A DNA stretch of 47,480 nucleotides, from positions 1-47,480 of the forward strand of contig JAKABX010000005.1 in the NCBI GenBank assembly GCA_021796545.1. The letters are read 5' to 3'. A model generated the notes under the pieces. It worked only from the letters and a program-made list of their open reading frames with translations, was not told the origin of the DNA and ran no database searches. The position numbers were made by a program, and so were the translations under genes. This DNA comes from Actinomycetes bacterium. GTDB taxonomy: Bacteria > Actinomycetota > Acidimicrobiia > Acidimicrobiales > Bog-793. This document shows, in pieces, positions 1 to 8,379 of the stretch (positions within the stretch are counted from its first letter, which is position 1; the number at the start of each line of letters is the position of its first letter).

Positions 1-52
1 GCTGCGGGACGCCGGGCCATGCCCGAGGCTACCCCAACCGCGCGGCTATTTC

Positions 53-66
53 AGTGTCAGTACACT
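53..66. promoter_or_regulatory. Inverted repeat AGTGT-CAGT-ACACT
   Basis: A perfect 5-bp inverted repeat with a 4-bp centre lies about 170 bp upstream of the nucleotidyltransferase start. Its right half (TACACT) also resembles a -10 element for rightward transcription, but no good -35 lies at the right distance. It could be an operator or core promoter for the two-gene unit that follows. Short palindromes occur by chance, so this is weak. Confidence 0.25.
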
Positions 67-233
67 AGCGACGGAACGGCGCGCCCCCCCGTGACGGCGC
101 CGGTCGCTGGGGCCCGGGGCCGGCGAGGGCGGGCTCCTAGACTCCCGCGAGGGAGGTCCATGGTGCGGTTCTCGAGGGAGGGTCGACGCGCGCTTCTGGC
201 CCCGGGTCCTCGGGCGTGCGAGCGGACGCGGCG

Positions 234-800
234 ATGAGGGTCGTCGGGGTCCTGCTCGCGGGCGGCGCCGGGCGTCGCTTCGGCCCGGGTGCCGAGAAGC
301 TGCGCGCGCCCCTCGGTGGCCGTCCTCTCCTCGGCTGGGCGGTCGACGCGATGCGCGCGGGCTGCGGCGAGGGCGTCGTAGTCCAGGGCGCGGCCGACCT
401 CGCGGGACTCTGCCCGCCCGGCATCGCTCTTGTCACCAACGAGCTCTGGGAGCAGGGCCTGGCCACCTCGCTGCGCCGCGGCCTCGCGTGGGCGGCCGAG
501 GTCGGCGCGGACGCGGCCGTGGTCGGTCTTGGGGACGCGCCGGGGGTCCCGGCCGAGGCCTGGCGCCGGCTCGCGGCGTGCGACGCGCCACTTGCCGTCG
601 CGTCCTTCACCGGGCGGCGCCACCCGCCGGTCCGCCTCGCCGCCTCGCTGTGGGACGAGGTTCCCGAGTCCGGGGAAAAGGGTGCCCGGGTGTTGTTCGA
701 CCGCCCCGACGCGCTCACGGTCGCCTGCCCGGGCGACCCCCGCGACGTGGACACCCCGACCGACCTCGCTCACTGGCGCTTCGCGGAGCTCCCCGCCTGA
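234..800 (+). CDS. MobA/MocA-like nucleotidyltransferase
   Basis: This 188-residue protein is a GT-A-fold NTP transferase of the MobA/MocA type, which adds CMP or GMP to molybdopterin to make the dinucleotide cofactor. The N-terminus shows the nucleotide-binding loop LLAGGAGRRFG, followed by an EKLRAPLGGRPLL segment that matches the conserved lysine region. The metal-binding aspartate is in GLGDAPGVP, and RRHPPV matches the substrate-loop xGHPV motif of MocA proteins. I chose ATG 234; a GTG at 216 would add six residues. The stop overlaps the next start (TGATG), so it is translationally coupled to the XdhC-like gene. That pairing is typical of xanthine or CO dehydrogenase maturation clusters, whose structural genes are presumably left of the window. 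Whether it transfers CMP or GMP cannot be told from sequence alone. Confidence 0.85.
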   Translation: MRVVGVLLAGGAGRRFGPGAEKLRAPLGGRPLLGWAVDAMRAGCGEGVVVQGAADLAGLCPPGIALVTNELWEQGLATSLRRGLAWAAEVGADAAVVGLGDAPGVPAEAWRRLAACDAPLAVASFTGRRHPPVRLAASLWDEVPESGEKGARVLFDRPDALTVACPGDPRDVDTPTDLAHWRFAELPA

Positions 801-1921
801 TGCGTGCCGTGCTCGCGGCGCTGCGCGCCTGGGACGCCGCCGGCCTCCCGGGCGCGCTGGCGCGCGTGGTGGCGACCGAAGGATCGAGCCCACGCGACCC
901 CGGCGCCGCGATGGCCGTCAGCGCCGACGGCGGCGTCGTCGGCTCGCTGTCGGGAGGCTGCGTCGAAGCCGCGGTCGTCGAGGACGCTCTCGACGTCCTC
1001 GAACGGCGCGTCCCGCGTCGGCGCCGGTTCGGCTACAGCGACGCCGACGCGCTCGGGATCGGTCTCACCTGCGGCGGGGAGCTCGACGTGTACATCGAGC
1101 CGTACCGGTGGCCGGCGGCCGGCGCCGACGCACTCCTCGGCGCGCTCGGGGGCTCATCCCCGAGCGGCGTGGCGACCCTGCTCGAGGCGGCGCGCGGCCC
1201 GGCCGGGGCCGGTGCGGCCCTGATCCTCGCGGGGGACACGACCTTCGGCTCGCTCGGCGACGCCGAGCTCGACCGGGTCGTCGGGCGCGATCTCGTCGCG
1301 GTCGCCGACACCGCGAGCGCCAGCGCCGTCCGCCGCTACGGGTGCCGCGGTGAGGCGCTGCAGGAGGACGTGACAATCTTCCTCCAGGGGTTCGCGCCGG
1401 CGCGCCGTCTCGTCGTCGTCGGCGCGACGGACTTCGCCGCGGCGCTGTGCGCACAGGCGAAGCTCCTCGGCTACCACGTCACCGTCTGCGACGCGCGCGC
1501 CGCGTTCGCGACCGCCGCCCGGCTGCCCGCCGCCGACGAGGTCGTGGTCGACTGGCCGGACCGGCACCTGTCCGCCCTTGAGCCGGCGCTCGGTCCGCGA
1601 GACGCCGTCTGCGTCCTCAGCCACGACCCGAAGTTCGACGTCCCGGCGCTGCGCGCCGCACTCGCGCAAGGCGCGGGCTACATCGGGGCCATGGGGTCGC
1701 GCCGCACCGTCGCGGACCGTCGGGCGCGCCTTGCGGCAGCGGGAGTGGACGCGGCCGCCCTCGCGCGAATCCGCATGCCGATCGGCCTCGACCTCGGCGC
1801 GCGCACGCCGGCGGAGACGGCGGTGTCGATCTGCGCGGAGATGATCCTCACCGGGCGCGGGGGCGTAGGTGGTCTGCCGCTCTCGGCCGGCGCGGGCCCG
1901 ATCCACCCGGCGGGCGCCTGA
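800..1921 (+). CDS. XdhC/CoxI family molybdenum-enzyme maturation protein
   Basis: This 373-residue protein belongs to the XdhC/CoxI family. Members bind molybdenum cofactor and help insert its sulfurated form into xanthine or CO dehydrogenase. The N-terminal domain has the family motifs GSSPRDPGAAMAV and GSLSGGCVEAAV. The C-terminal Rossmann-like half begins at RRLVVVGATDFAAAL and contains VVVDWPDRHL, CVLSHDPKFD and YIGAMGSRRTVADRRARL. The usual GAGH glycine motif reads GATD here, so nucleotide binding by this half may differ. The start ATG overlaps the stop of the nucleotidyltransferase gene. The gene ends only 10 bp from the convergent end of dnaE2. No molybdenum hydroxylase subunit is present in the window. 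Confidence 0.88.
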   Translation: MRAVLAALRAWDAAGLPGALARVVATEGSSPRDPGAAMAVSADGGVVGSLSGGCVEAAVVEDALDVLERRVPRRRRFGYSDADALGIGLTCGGELDVYIEPYRWPAAGADALLGALGGSSPSGVATLLEAARGPAGAGAALILAGDTTFGSLGDAELDRVVGRDLVAVADTASASAVRRYGCRGEALQEDVTIFLQGFAPARRLVVVGATDFAAALCAQAKLLGYHVTVCDARAAFATAARLPAADEVVVDWPDRHLSALEPALGPRDAVCVLSHDPKFDVPALRAALAQGAGYIGAMGSRRTVADRRARLAAAGVDAAALARIRMPIGLDLGARTPAETAVSICAEMILTGRGGVGGLPLSAGAGPIHPAGA

Positions 1922-1931
1922 GCGGCGCCCT

Positions 1932-4900
1932 TTAGCGGAAGTCGCGTGAGCGGCCGACCGCGAGAGGCAGCTCGAGCACCTCGAGGCGTTCGGCGAGGAC
2001 CGCGACGACACCGGGAACCCGCTCGATTCGCCCGCGCACGACGAGCGCCGGGGCGGTCGCGACGATGCGACGGTGACGGGCCCAGCAGCCTGCAGAGCAG
2101 ATGACGTTCAGTACGCCCGTCTCGTCTTCGAGGTTGAGGAACACCGTCCCCGCAGCCGTCGCCGGCCGCTGGCGGTGGGTGACGAGACCCGCGCAGCGCA
2201 CCCGTGCACCGTCCGGCGGGCCCGCAGGCGGGTCCGCGAGCAGCCCGGCGACGCTGTGGATCCCCCGCTCGGCGAGCGCCGGGCGCAGGTGGGCGAAGGG
2301 GTGGACGTCGGGGCTGACACCCGTGGCCCAGAGGTCGGCCGCCGTCTCCTCGAGAGGGTCCATCGGCGAAAGCGCCGGCGCGTCGGCGCCGATCACGGTG
2401 CCGGGAAGGTGCTCCGGCCCCGCCCCGGCAAAAGCACCCGCTGCCCACAACGCGGCGCGCCGGTCCGCCCGACCCTCCCGACGCGTCGCCCCGGGCAGTT
2501 CGTCGAGGGCGCCGGCGGTGGCGAGCGCCTCGAGCGCGCCACGACCGAGACGGACGCGCCGCGCGAGGTCCTCGAGGCCGGCGTAGGGGGCACCGGCGGC
2601 GATCTCGCCGGCGAGCGCCGTCCCGATCCCCCGCACGGCATCGAGGCCGAGACGCACACCGACACCCCCGGCGCTGTGCGGATCGGCGACGAGGTGGGCG
2701 CCGGGATGGCGGGCCTGCGCCGTCGGACGTCCGACGACCACGCCGTGGCGCCGAGCGTCGGCAACCAGGCTCTGCGGCGACCAGAACCCCATCGGCTGGG
2801 AATTGAGCAGCCCGGCGAGGAACGCGGCCGGGTGCCGGTGCTTGAACCACGCCGAGGCGTAGACGAGGTAAGCAAAGGAGATCGAGTGCGACTCGGGAAA
2901 GCCGAAGTTCGCGAACGCCGAGAGCTGCTCGTAGATCGCCGCCGCGCTCTCCGGGGGAATCCCCCGCTTCGCCATCCCGGCCTCGAGACGGCCCCGCAGG
3001 CGCGCCATGCGCTCCTGGGAGCGCTTGGCACCCATCGCCTGGCGGAGCTGGTCGGCCTCGGCGCCGCTGAGGCCGGCCGCGTCGATCGCGATGCGCATCA
3101 GCTGCTCTTGGAACAGCGGGACGCCGAGCGTCTTGCGCAGCGCCGGCTCGAGGAGAGGGTGGAGGTAGGTGACGGGCTCCTCACCGTTGCGGCGCCGCAG
3201 GTAGGGGTGGACCGAGCCTCCCTGGATCGGCCCGGGGCGGATGAGCGCGACCTCGACGACGAGATCCTCAAAGCAGCGCGGGCGAAGGCGCGGGAGCGTC
3301 GCCATCTGGGCGCGACTCTCGACCTGGAAGACCCCCATCGAGTCCGCCCGGCCGAGCATCTCGTAGACGGCGTCCTCCTGGGGAAGCGTGGCGAGATCGA
3401 TCTCTTCGCCGGAGAATGCGGCGACCAGGTCGACCATCCGGTGGAGCGCTTCGAGCATCCCGAGTCCGAGCAGGTCGAACTTCACCAGGCCGACCGCCGC
3501 ACAGTCGTCCTTATCCCACTGGAGCACCGAGCGCCCGGTGCGGCGCGCCCACTCGACCGGACAGACCTCGACGATCGGCCGGTCGCAGATGACAACCCCG
3601 CCGGGGTGGATCCCGAGATGGCGAGGCGCGTCCTCGAGGGCCGCGGCGAGCGCGAGCACGTCGGCCGGCACGTCGCCTCCGGTGAGGCGGTCGACCGACG
3701 GACCCTGGCGTGGCATCCGGGGGTCGGGATCGGGGAGCGCGGCGAAGGCACCGATCCGGCGCGACCAGGCATCGAGTGCCCCGGGCGGGTAGCCGAGGGC
3801 GCGCCCCGCGTCGCGCACCGCTGAGCGCGGGCGGTAGGTGACGACGTTGGCCACCTGGGCGGCGTGATCGCGGCCATAGCGGTCGTAGACATACGCGATC
3901 ACCTCGTCGCGGCGAGCGGACTCGATATCGAGGTCGATATCAGGTGGGCCGTCGCGCGCGGGGGAAAGGAAGCGGTCGAACAGGAGGTTGAAGCGCACCG
4001 CGTCGACCTTGGTGATCCCAAGCACGTAGCAGACCGCCGAATTCGCCGCAGACCCACGCCCCTGGCAGTAGATGCCGGCGCGGTTGCAGAACTCGACGAT
4101 GTCCCAGACGACGAGGAAGTACCCCGCGAAGCCCAACTGCTCGATGACCCCGAGCTCCCGGTCGATCACCGCCCAGGCCCCTGGAACCGTCTCGGCACCG
4201 CGCGCGCCGTAACGCAGGACCCCACGCTCCTCGACGAGGCGGCGGATGAAGGCGGCCTCGTCGAGGCCCGCGGGAACGGGGAACGGCGGAAGACCGGGAG
4301 CCACGAGGGCGAGGTCGAAGCTGAGCGCGCGCCCGAGCGCGGCAGCGTGCTCGACCGCTCCGGGATAGCGGGCGAAGCGCCGCGCCTGCTCCGCTCCCGA
4401 GCGCAGGTGCGCACCGCCCCAGGCAGGCAACCAGCCCTGCACCTGCTCGAGGCTCGCACGCGCGCGGATCGCGGCGAGCGCGTTCGCGAGCGCGTGCCGT
4501 CGTGGCGTCGCGTAGTGGACGTTGGCCGTCGCGACAAGCGCGACATCCGCGCGCGCGGCGAGCGCGGCGAGCGCGTCATTGCGCGCCGCGTCGAGTGGGT
4601 CGCCGTGGTCGAACAGCTCGACCGCGACGGCGTCCCGACCGAACGTATCGATCAGCTCCCCCAGAGCACGCGCCGCGGCGGCGGGTCCGTCGCGCTCGAG
4701 GGCAGCGGGGACCGCGCCGCGCCGACAGCCGGTGAGCACCTGCCAGTGGGCACCATGCGCACCGCCAAGGCTTTCGAGCGTGAACGCCGGACGCCCCTTC
4801 TCCCCGCCGTCGAGCAGGGCCCGGCTGATCGCCCGGGCGAGGCGTGCGTACCCCTCCGGGTCGCGGGCGAGCACGACGAGATGGGTCGCGTCCGGGTCGA

Positions 4901-5177
4901 TCGACCCGGCGCGTGCCGCCGCGCGACGCGCCCCGGGTGCGGGCAGGCTGAGCTCGGCACCGAACACGGTCGCAAGCCCGACCTCCCGCGCCGCTTCGGC
5001 GAAGCGGACGATGCCATAGAAACCGTTGTGGTCGGTGAGAGCGAGCGCCTCGAGACCGATCCGGGCAGCCTCGGCAACGAGCTCCTCGGGTGACGACGCC
5101 CCGTCGAGGAAGCTGAAATTCGAGTGGGCGTGCAGCTCGGCGTAGGGAGTCGACGCCCCGGAAGGCACCCTGGGCAC
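1932..5177 (-). CDS. dnaE2: Error-prone DNA polymerase III alpha, DnaE2
   Basis: This 1081-residue C-family DNA polymerase is the catalytic member of the damage-inducible ImuA'-ImuB-DnaE2 mutasome. The PHP domain starts at residue 12 (YAELHAHSNFSFLDG, LALTDHNGFYG). The palm carries the catalytic aspartates in GPPDIDLDIES and VKFDLLGLGML, so the polymerase looks active. A helix-hairpin-helix/tau-binding region and an OB-fold end the protein (RVRCAGLVTHRQRPATAAGTVF). The length is typical for DnaE2 and shorter than a replicative DnaE1. The start is GTG 5177, only 13 bp from an SOS box at 5191-5204, so the transcript is probably leaderless or has a very short leader. imuA'-imuB is not adjacent but lies 13.5 kb away on the same strand under a nearly identical operator. 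Confidence 0.95.
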   Translation of the reverse strand: MPRVPSGASTPYAELHAHSNFSFLDGASSPEELVAEAARIGLEALALTDHNGFYGIVRFAEAAREVGLATVFGAELSLPAPGARRAAARAGSIDPDATHLVVLARDPEGYARLARAISRALLDGGEKGRPAFTLESLGGAHGAHWQVLTGCRRGAVPAALERDGPAAAARALGELIDTFGRDAVAVELFDHGDPLDAARNDALAALAARADVALVATANVHYATPRRHALANALAAIRARASLEQVQGWLPAWGGAHLRSGAEQARRFARYPGAVEHAAALGRALSFDLALVAPGLPPFPVPAGLDEAAFIRRLVEERGVLRYGARGAETVPGAWAVIDRELGVIEQLGFAGYFLVVWDIVEFCNRAGIYCQGRGSAANSAVCYVLGITKVDAVRFNLLFDRFLSPARDGPPDIDLDIESARRDEVIAYVYDRYGRDHAAQVANVVTYRPRSAVRDAGRALGYPPGALDAWSRRIGAFAALPDPDPRMPRQGPSVDRLTGGDVPADVLALAAALEDAPRHLGIHPGGVVICDRPIVEVCPVEWARRTGRSVLQWDKDDCAAVGLVKFDLLGLGMLEALHRMVDLVAAFSGEEIDLATLPQEDAVYEMLGRADSMGVFQVESRAQMATLPRLRPRCFEDLVVEVALIRPGPIQGGSVHPYLRRRNGEEPVTYLHPLLEPALRKTLGVPLFQEQLMRIAIDAAGLSGAEADQLRQAMGAKRSQERMARLRGRLEAGMAKRGIPPESAAAIYEQLSAFANFGFPESHSISFAYLVYASAWFKHRHPAAFLAGLLNSQPMGFWSPQSLVADARRHGVVVGRPTAQARHPGAHLVADPHSAGGVGVRLGLDAVRGIGTALAGEIAAGAPYAGLEDLARRVRLGRGALEALATAGALDELPGATRREGRADRRAALWAAGAFAGAGPEHLPGTVIGADAPALSPMDPLEETAADLWATGVSPDVHPFAHLRPALAERGIHSVAGLLADPPAGPPDGARVRCAGLVTHRQRPATAAGTVFLNLEDETGVLNVICSAGCWARHRRIVATAPALVVRGRIERVPGVVAVLAERLEVLELPLAVGRSRDFR

Positions 5178-5189
5178 AGTCCCACGCTA

Positions 5190-5204
5190 TCGAACATATG
5201 TTCC
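5190..5204 (-). promoter_or_regulatory. LexA-type SOS box upstream of dnaE2
   Basis: The sequence TCGAACATATGTTCC matches the actinobacterial LexA operator (TCGAAC-N4-GTTCGA) except at the last position. A 15-base core, ATCGAACATATGTTC, is identical to the site before imuA' at 21118-21132. It lies 13 bp upstream of the dnaE2 start codon, so bound LexA would block the promoter or the transcription start. It predicts induction of dnaE2 by DNA damage. Confidence 0.88.
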
Positions 5205-5434
5205 CCGTCGCCTCGCGTGGATGTCGGCTATCGCATCGCTCCCCCAACGTAGGACAACGCGCTGAGCCTGTTGCGCGAACGGCAACTGGAGGCCGTGACG
5301 AGGCCCGGCGTCGGCCGCGCTCGCCGACCGGGCGGCCCCATCGCGTTGCCCACCGGAGGACACCGGCGGCAGGGGCTTCCCGTTCGTCCGATCACCAGTT
5401 CGCTGCGGTTGCCATCTACTGCAGGGGGCCGCCG

Positions 5435-5560
5435 AGGCGTCGCCGAGCGCGCGCCGGTAGAGCTTCAAGAGGTTGTGGGTCCCGCAGATGAGCTTTTACT
5501 CGGAGGCGGAGCGTCCTTGGCTCTTCGCATGAAGCGGCGGATGTGGCGCCCGTCCTTCAC
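5435..5560 (-). pseudogene. Remnant of an IS1182-like transposase C-terminus
   Basis: On the minus strand one frame reads a piece resembling GRHIRRFMRRAKDA, and another reads SE-stop-KLICGTHNLLKLYRRALG. Together they resemble the conserved C-terminal end of IS1182/IS5-group transposases, where SEWKL-CATHNLLKL is typical. The expected tryptophan codon is a stop (TAA), and the two pieces are in different frames, so the copy is dead. No terminal inverted repeats or target duplication could be recognised. The family assignment rests on remembered motif similarity and needs a database search. Confidence 0.5.
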
Positions 5561-5674
5561 CATCGCGCCTGGTCAGGTGGTGGATCTCACGCGCGCGCTA
5601 CCAGGGACTTCGCAGATCGGTCGGGGGTTCGTGCAACAGCCTCGGATCTCCGGCAATAGCGCCCCGCGCCGAGT

Positions 5675-6640
5675 TCAAGATGCTGCGGCGATCTCGTAGG
5701 TGATCGGGCGCCGGTCGCCGGTCATGCGGGGCGGGTTGGCGTTCAGCTGGTCGCACAGCAGCGCGAGGGCGCGGGTGACACGGGGGGCATCGGGCGGCCG
5801 CAGCGTGACGGTGATGCTGTGCTTCGCGTAGGTGACCGCGCCGGGCTGATGGAGCAGGTTGCGGGTGATCGCCCGTGTACTCGTCCTCGTCGTCGAGATA
5901 GGCGTTGAGGCTGCGGGCGAGGTCGAGCTCGGCGTTGTCGGCGAGCAGGCGACAGACCATCTGCAGCGCCCGACGGTGAAGCCGCGGGGAGGCGACCTGG
6001 GCCGAGGGTCGATCTCGTTCCTTCGCACCTTCGCTGGGACCGGGCGGAGCGCCTCCTTTGCTGCGTCGCGCTCGTTTCGTGCGGTGACGAGCTCGTCCTG
6101 GAGGCGGCGGAGCCCTCGGTTCGTCTCGGCGATGTCGTCCCCGGGGATCGTCGCGGTCGTGCCGATCACCCGCTCGAGGGTGGCGACGGCAGCCTCCTTC
6201 TCCTTCAGCTCGGCACGTGCTGCTGAGCGCCTCGGGACAGCGACGACGGTCGTGTCGGCGCGGAGATCCATCTCGTAGTCACACAGCCAGTGGATGGAGT
6301 GGTGGTCCTCCAGGTACTTGAAGGTGTTCTCGATGCGCCAGCGGTTCACGAGGCGCCGGGCGAGGAAGGCGGCCGAGCTCTCCTTGTCCGAGGTGAGGAT
6401 CTGGAGGGCCAGCTTTTCGTCCTCATAGACGCTGATCTGGCGCACCTCACCGACGCCTCCCATAGCGACCGTCTCGTCCGCGACGCCCAGGTAGCGGCGT
6501 GTGCCGTCGACGAGCGTCCAGCCGCGCGAGGGCGCGACGCCCGGGGTCCTCAAGGGGGCGCGCCGGTAGGTGACGAAGTGGTCGTCGACTTCGACTCCGG
6601 TGCACTTCGGGCGCACCGGAACCCCCCGCTGGACGCGAAA
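5675..6640 (-). pseudogene. Frameshifted DDE transposase (C-terminal half)
   Basis: The minus strand encodes the C-terminal half of a large DDE-type transposase. Recognisable parts in order are DDHFVTYRRAP, RYLGVADETVAMG, LQILTSDKESSAAFLARRLVNRWRIENTFKYLEDHH (given here as the LTSDKE...RWRIENTFKYLEDHH block), a coiled coil of Glu/Arg-rich residues, and PPDAPRVTRALALLCDQLNA near the end. The frame is broken twice: around 5970 the matching sequence moves to another frame (MVCRLLADNAELDLARSLNA), and around 5860 it moves back (AVTYAKHSITVTL). The N-terminal catalytic part cannot be recognised further upstream. This is therefore a decayed insertion-sequence remnant next to a second transposase fragment, filling the space between dnaE2 and the CDF-like gene. 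Confidence 0.7.
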
Positions 6641-7175
6641 GGGGCGGAGACCGAGTGCGTCGGTAGCGTGATCTGCTCCTCGGGCAAGAGCCGGCACCGG
6701 CGGGACCCGATGTGATGGGGAGCCCGCCCGCGTCCCAAACGGGCGTGGCACCGTCACGGCGTCGGCCGCCTCGTCACCCCGCGGGGTCGATCGGCTCCTC
6801 GCCTCGGGTGAGCACGAGATGCCCGAGCACCGGCGCCCGGGAGTGAGCACTCGATCGACCGCAGGCGACTCCGTCGGCCCTCGCCGTCTCGCCAGAGCGC
6901 GCCTCTCGCCCATCGCCAAGATGACTTCGACCTCGACCGACACAGCACCGATCGACGGCCGCCAGGGCCCGACGAAGATGTGGACAGCCTGTCCGCGCGA
7001 GTCTGACCACCGTTGCCCACGTCAACGCAGCACGGGAGCAGACGGGAGTCCGCGGCCGCGTTGGGTGCCGACGCGAACTGTTTGCAGGGCGCTCTCCGGC
7101 AGCGGGACGAGGGGAAAGACCCGCGGTCCTACGATGCCCTGACGTGCCCCGAGCTCTCCCACGAGCACCCAGGCG
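6641..7175. other. Intergenic stretch without a supportable gene
   Basis: This stretch lies between the transposase remnant and the CDF-like gene. All three minus-strand frames are open for long distances but read Arg/Pro-rich shadow sequence with no recognisable motif. It may contain the eroded N-terminal part of the transposase. Nothing else is seen. Confidence 0.4.
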
Positions 7176-7793
7176 ATGACGCGTGCGGCGAGACTGTGGA
7201 CCGTCCTCGTCGCCAATCTCGCTCTGGTGGGAGCGTTGATCGGTGTCGGGGTGACGGCTCACTCGCTGGGGGTGTTGGCGGAGGGAGCCGACTACCTGGC
7301 CGATGCCGCCGCCATCGGCGTCGCGCTCTTGGCGATGCGCCTGGAGGCTCCCAGCGCGCGCCGCCCCGACGGCTCACCCAAAGCGACGCTCTATGCCGCC
7401 CTGGTCAACGCGGGCTGGCTTCTCCTGCTCACCGCCGGGGTCACCGCTGGAGCCCTCGACCGCCTCATCGCCGGCGTCCACCAGGTGCAGGGCCTCCCCG
7501 TGCTCGCCGTGAGCGCCGCGGCGGCGATGACCATGCTCGTCGGAGCGGTCCTGCTCGGCGCGGACCTTGACGCGGACGACGACTCGGGCGGCGGACTCAG
7601 CGTGCGGGCGGTCCTGCTCGACACCGCGGGCGATGCCGCGGCAGCCGCAGGCGTTGCTGGCGCCGGCGCCGTCATCTTCGCGACGGGAGGAAACTACTGG
7701 CTCGATCCGGCGGTCGCGCTGACGATCAGCGCCGTCGTCGGATTGCACGCTTTGCGCCTCATGGGCCGGGTCCGGGCGGCACTTCGCGCCTGA
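7176..7793 (+). CDS. Short cation diffusion facilitator-like membrane protein
   Basis: This 205-residue protein has about six hydrophobic segments and resembles the transmembrane domain of the cation diffusion facilitator (CDF) family of metal/proton antiporters. The second segment has the CDF-type DxxxD metal site (AEGADYLADAA) after SLGVL. A second acidic pair, LLDTAGDAAAAAG, sits where helix 5 supplies the other half of the site. The cytoplasmic C-terminal domain of typical CDF proteins (about 290 residues) is absent, so this is a short form. A hydrophilic DADDDSGGG loop falls where the His-rich loop of other members lies. The start ATG 7176 has no strong ribosome binding site. The substrate is unknown. 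It stands alone, with a GC-rich hairpin just downstream. Confidence 0.75.
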   Translation: MTRAARLWTVLVANLALVGALIGVGVTAHSLGVLAEGADYLADAAAIGVALLAMRLEAPSARRPDGSPKATLYAALVNAGWLLLLTAGVTAGALDRLIAGVHQVQGLPVLAVSAAAAMTMLVGAVLLGADLDADDDSGGGLSVRAVLLDTAGDAAAAAGVAGAGAVIFATGGNYWLDPAVALTISAVVGLHALRLMGRVRAALRA

Positions 7794-7823
7794 GCCGCCG
7801 ACACAGCGGAAGGGCCCCTCAGA

Positions 7824-7842
7824 GCCGCGGTCGCGCCGCGGC
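7824..7842 (+). terminator. GC hairpin downstream of the CDF-like gene
   Basis: A perfect 7-bp stem (GCCGCGG / CCGCGGC) with a 5-base loop lies 30 bp after the CDF-like stop codon. There is no T-tract, as is common for terminators in very GC-rich actinobacteria. It is a plausible transcription stop, but GC-rich palindromes are frequent in this genome. Confidence 0.3.
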
Positions 7843-8224
7843 GCCCGAGAGCCAGCGCCGCGGCACCCGCGACACCGCCTTTCTTATCCACCTGGACGAA
7901 GAAGGGTCATTCGCACTCGCAACACGCAAGGTGCGCGCGCCTCGCCACCGGGGTGCGCGACACCGGGCACGCCCGACCGTGCGGTCTTTGAAGCGAGAGC
8001 CGGTCTCTTCGCAGGCACCGAGGCACCGCGTCCTCCGTCCCAGACGGAGCGCCCACGCAGCACAACGGGCCGGCAGTGCGGCGTCCGCAGTGGACTCACC
8101 TCCGCTGACTTGCCCGGGTTGGACCCGAGTGCACGAGTTCGGACCCCTTGCCCTCGTGCGGGCCAGGACCAAGCGGGGGCCTGTCCGAGCGGACGGCCCG
8201 AGTTTCTCGGGCGGCGGAAGCGCC
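7843..8224. other. Long kdp upstream region with several perfect hairpins
   Basis: No gene is supportable here; the long minus-strand open frame is a shadow. The stretch holds perfect inverted repeats at 8033-8049 (CTCCGTC arms, CCA loop), 8183-8194 (GTCCG arms, AG centre) and 8196-8212 (GCCCGAG arms, TTT loop). These could be a structured leader RNA or chance GC-rich palindromes. I could not match it to the c-di-AMP (ydaO) riboswitch that controls kdp in some bacteria. Confidence 0.35.
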
Positions 8225-8271
8225 GTTGACGGGGTATTAACGCGCAGGAGCGGCGGTTGATGTCGCGTTGA
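8225..8271 (+). promoter_or_regulatory. Candidate kdp promoter and KdpE binding repeats
   Basis: The only AT-rich island before the kdp genes is GTTGACGGGGTATTAAC (8225-8241), which contains a -35-like TTGACG and a -10-like TATTAA. The pentamer GTTGA occurs at 8225, 8256 and 8267. The last two form a direct repeat with an 11-bp period (GTTGATGTCGCGTTGAGG), the spacing used by OmpR/PhoB-family regulators such as KdpE. The first copy is 31 bp upstream, about three helical turns. This is inference from spacing; no KdpE consensus for this lineage is known to me. Confidence 0.4.
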
Positions 8272-8295
8272 GGCCGCGGCCGCGACTGTGGGTCC

Positions 8296-8379
8296 ATGGC
8301 CGATGTGCTCGCCGTCCTCGGCATCGCCGCCTTCCTCCTCGCGATGCTCGGGCTGATCCGAGCGCTGGAGCGCGTATGA
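8296..8379 (+). CDS. 27-residue single-span membrane microprotein ahead of kdpF
   Basis: An ATG at 8296 opens a 27-codon frame with one hydrophobic helix (LAVLGIAAFLLAMLGLI) and a charged C-terminus (RALERV). Its stop overlaps the kdpF start (GTATGA), which indicates translational coupling and supports it being expressed. It is not KdpF itself: the canonical KdpF-like sequence with its EWF end is the next frame. Similar tiny single-helix frames ahead of kdpF are, as far as I recall, seen in other actinobacterial kdp operons but have no assigned function. A role as an additional KdpFABC-stabilising peptide is a guess. Confidence 0.65.
   Translation: MADVLAVLGIAAFLLAMLGLIRALERV

Noticed and set aside
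7843-8224. Possible ydaO-type c-di-AMP riboswitch before kdp
   Set aside because: Hairpins exist but the conserved ydaO sequence blocks were not seen.
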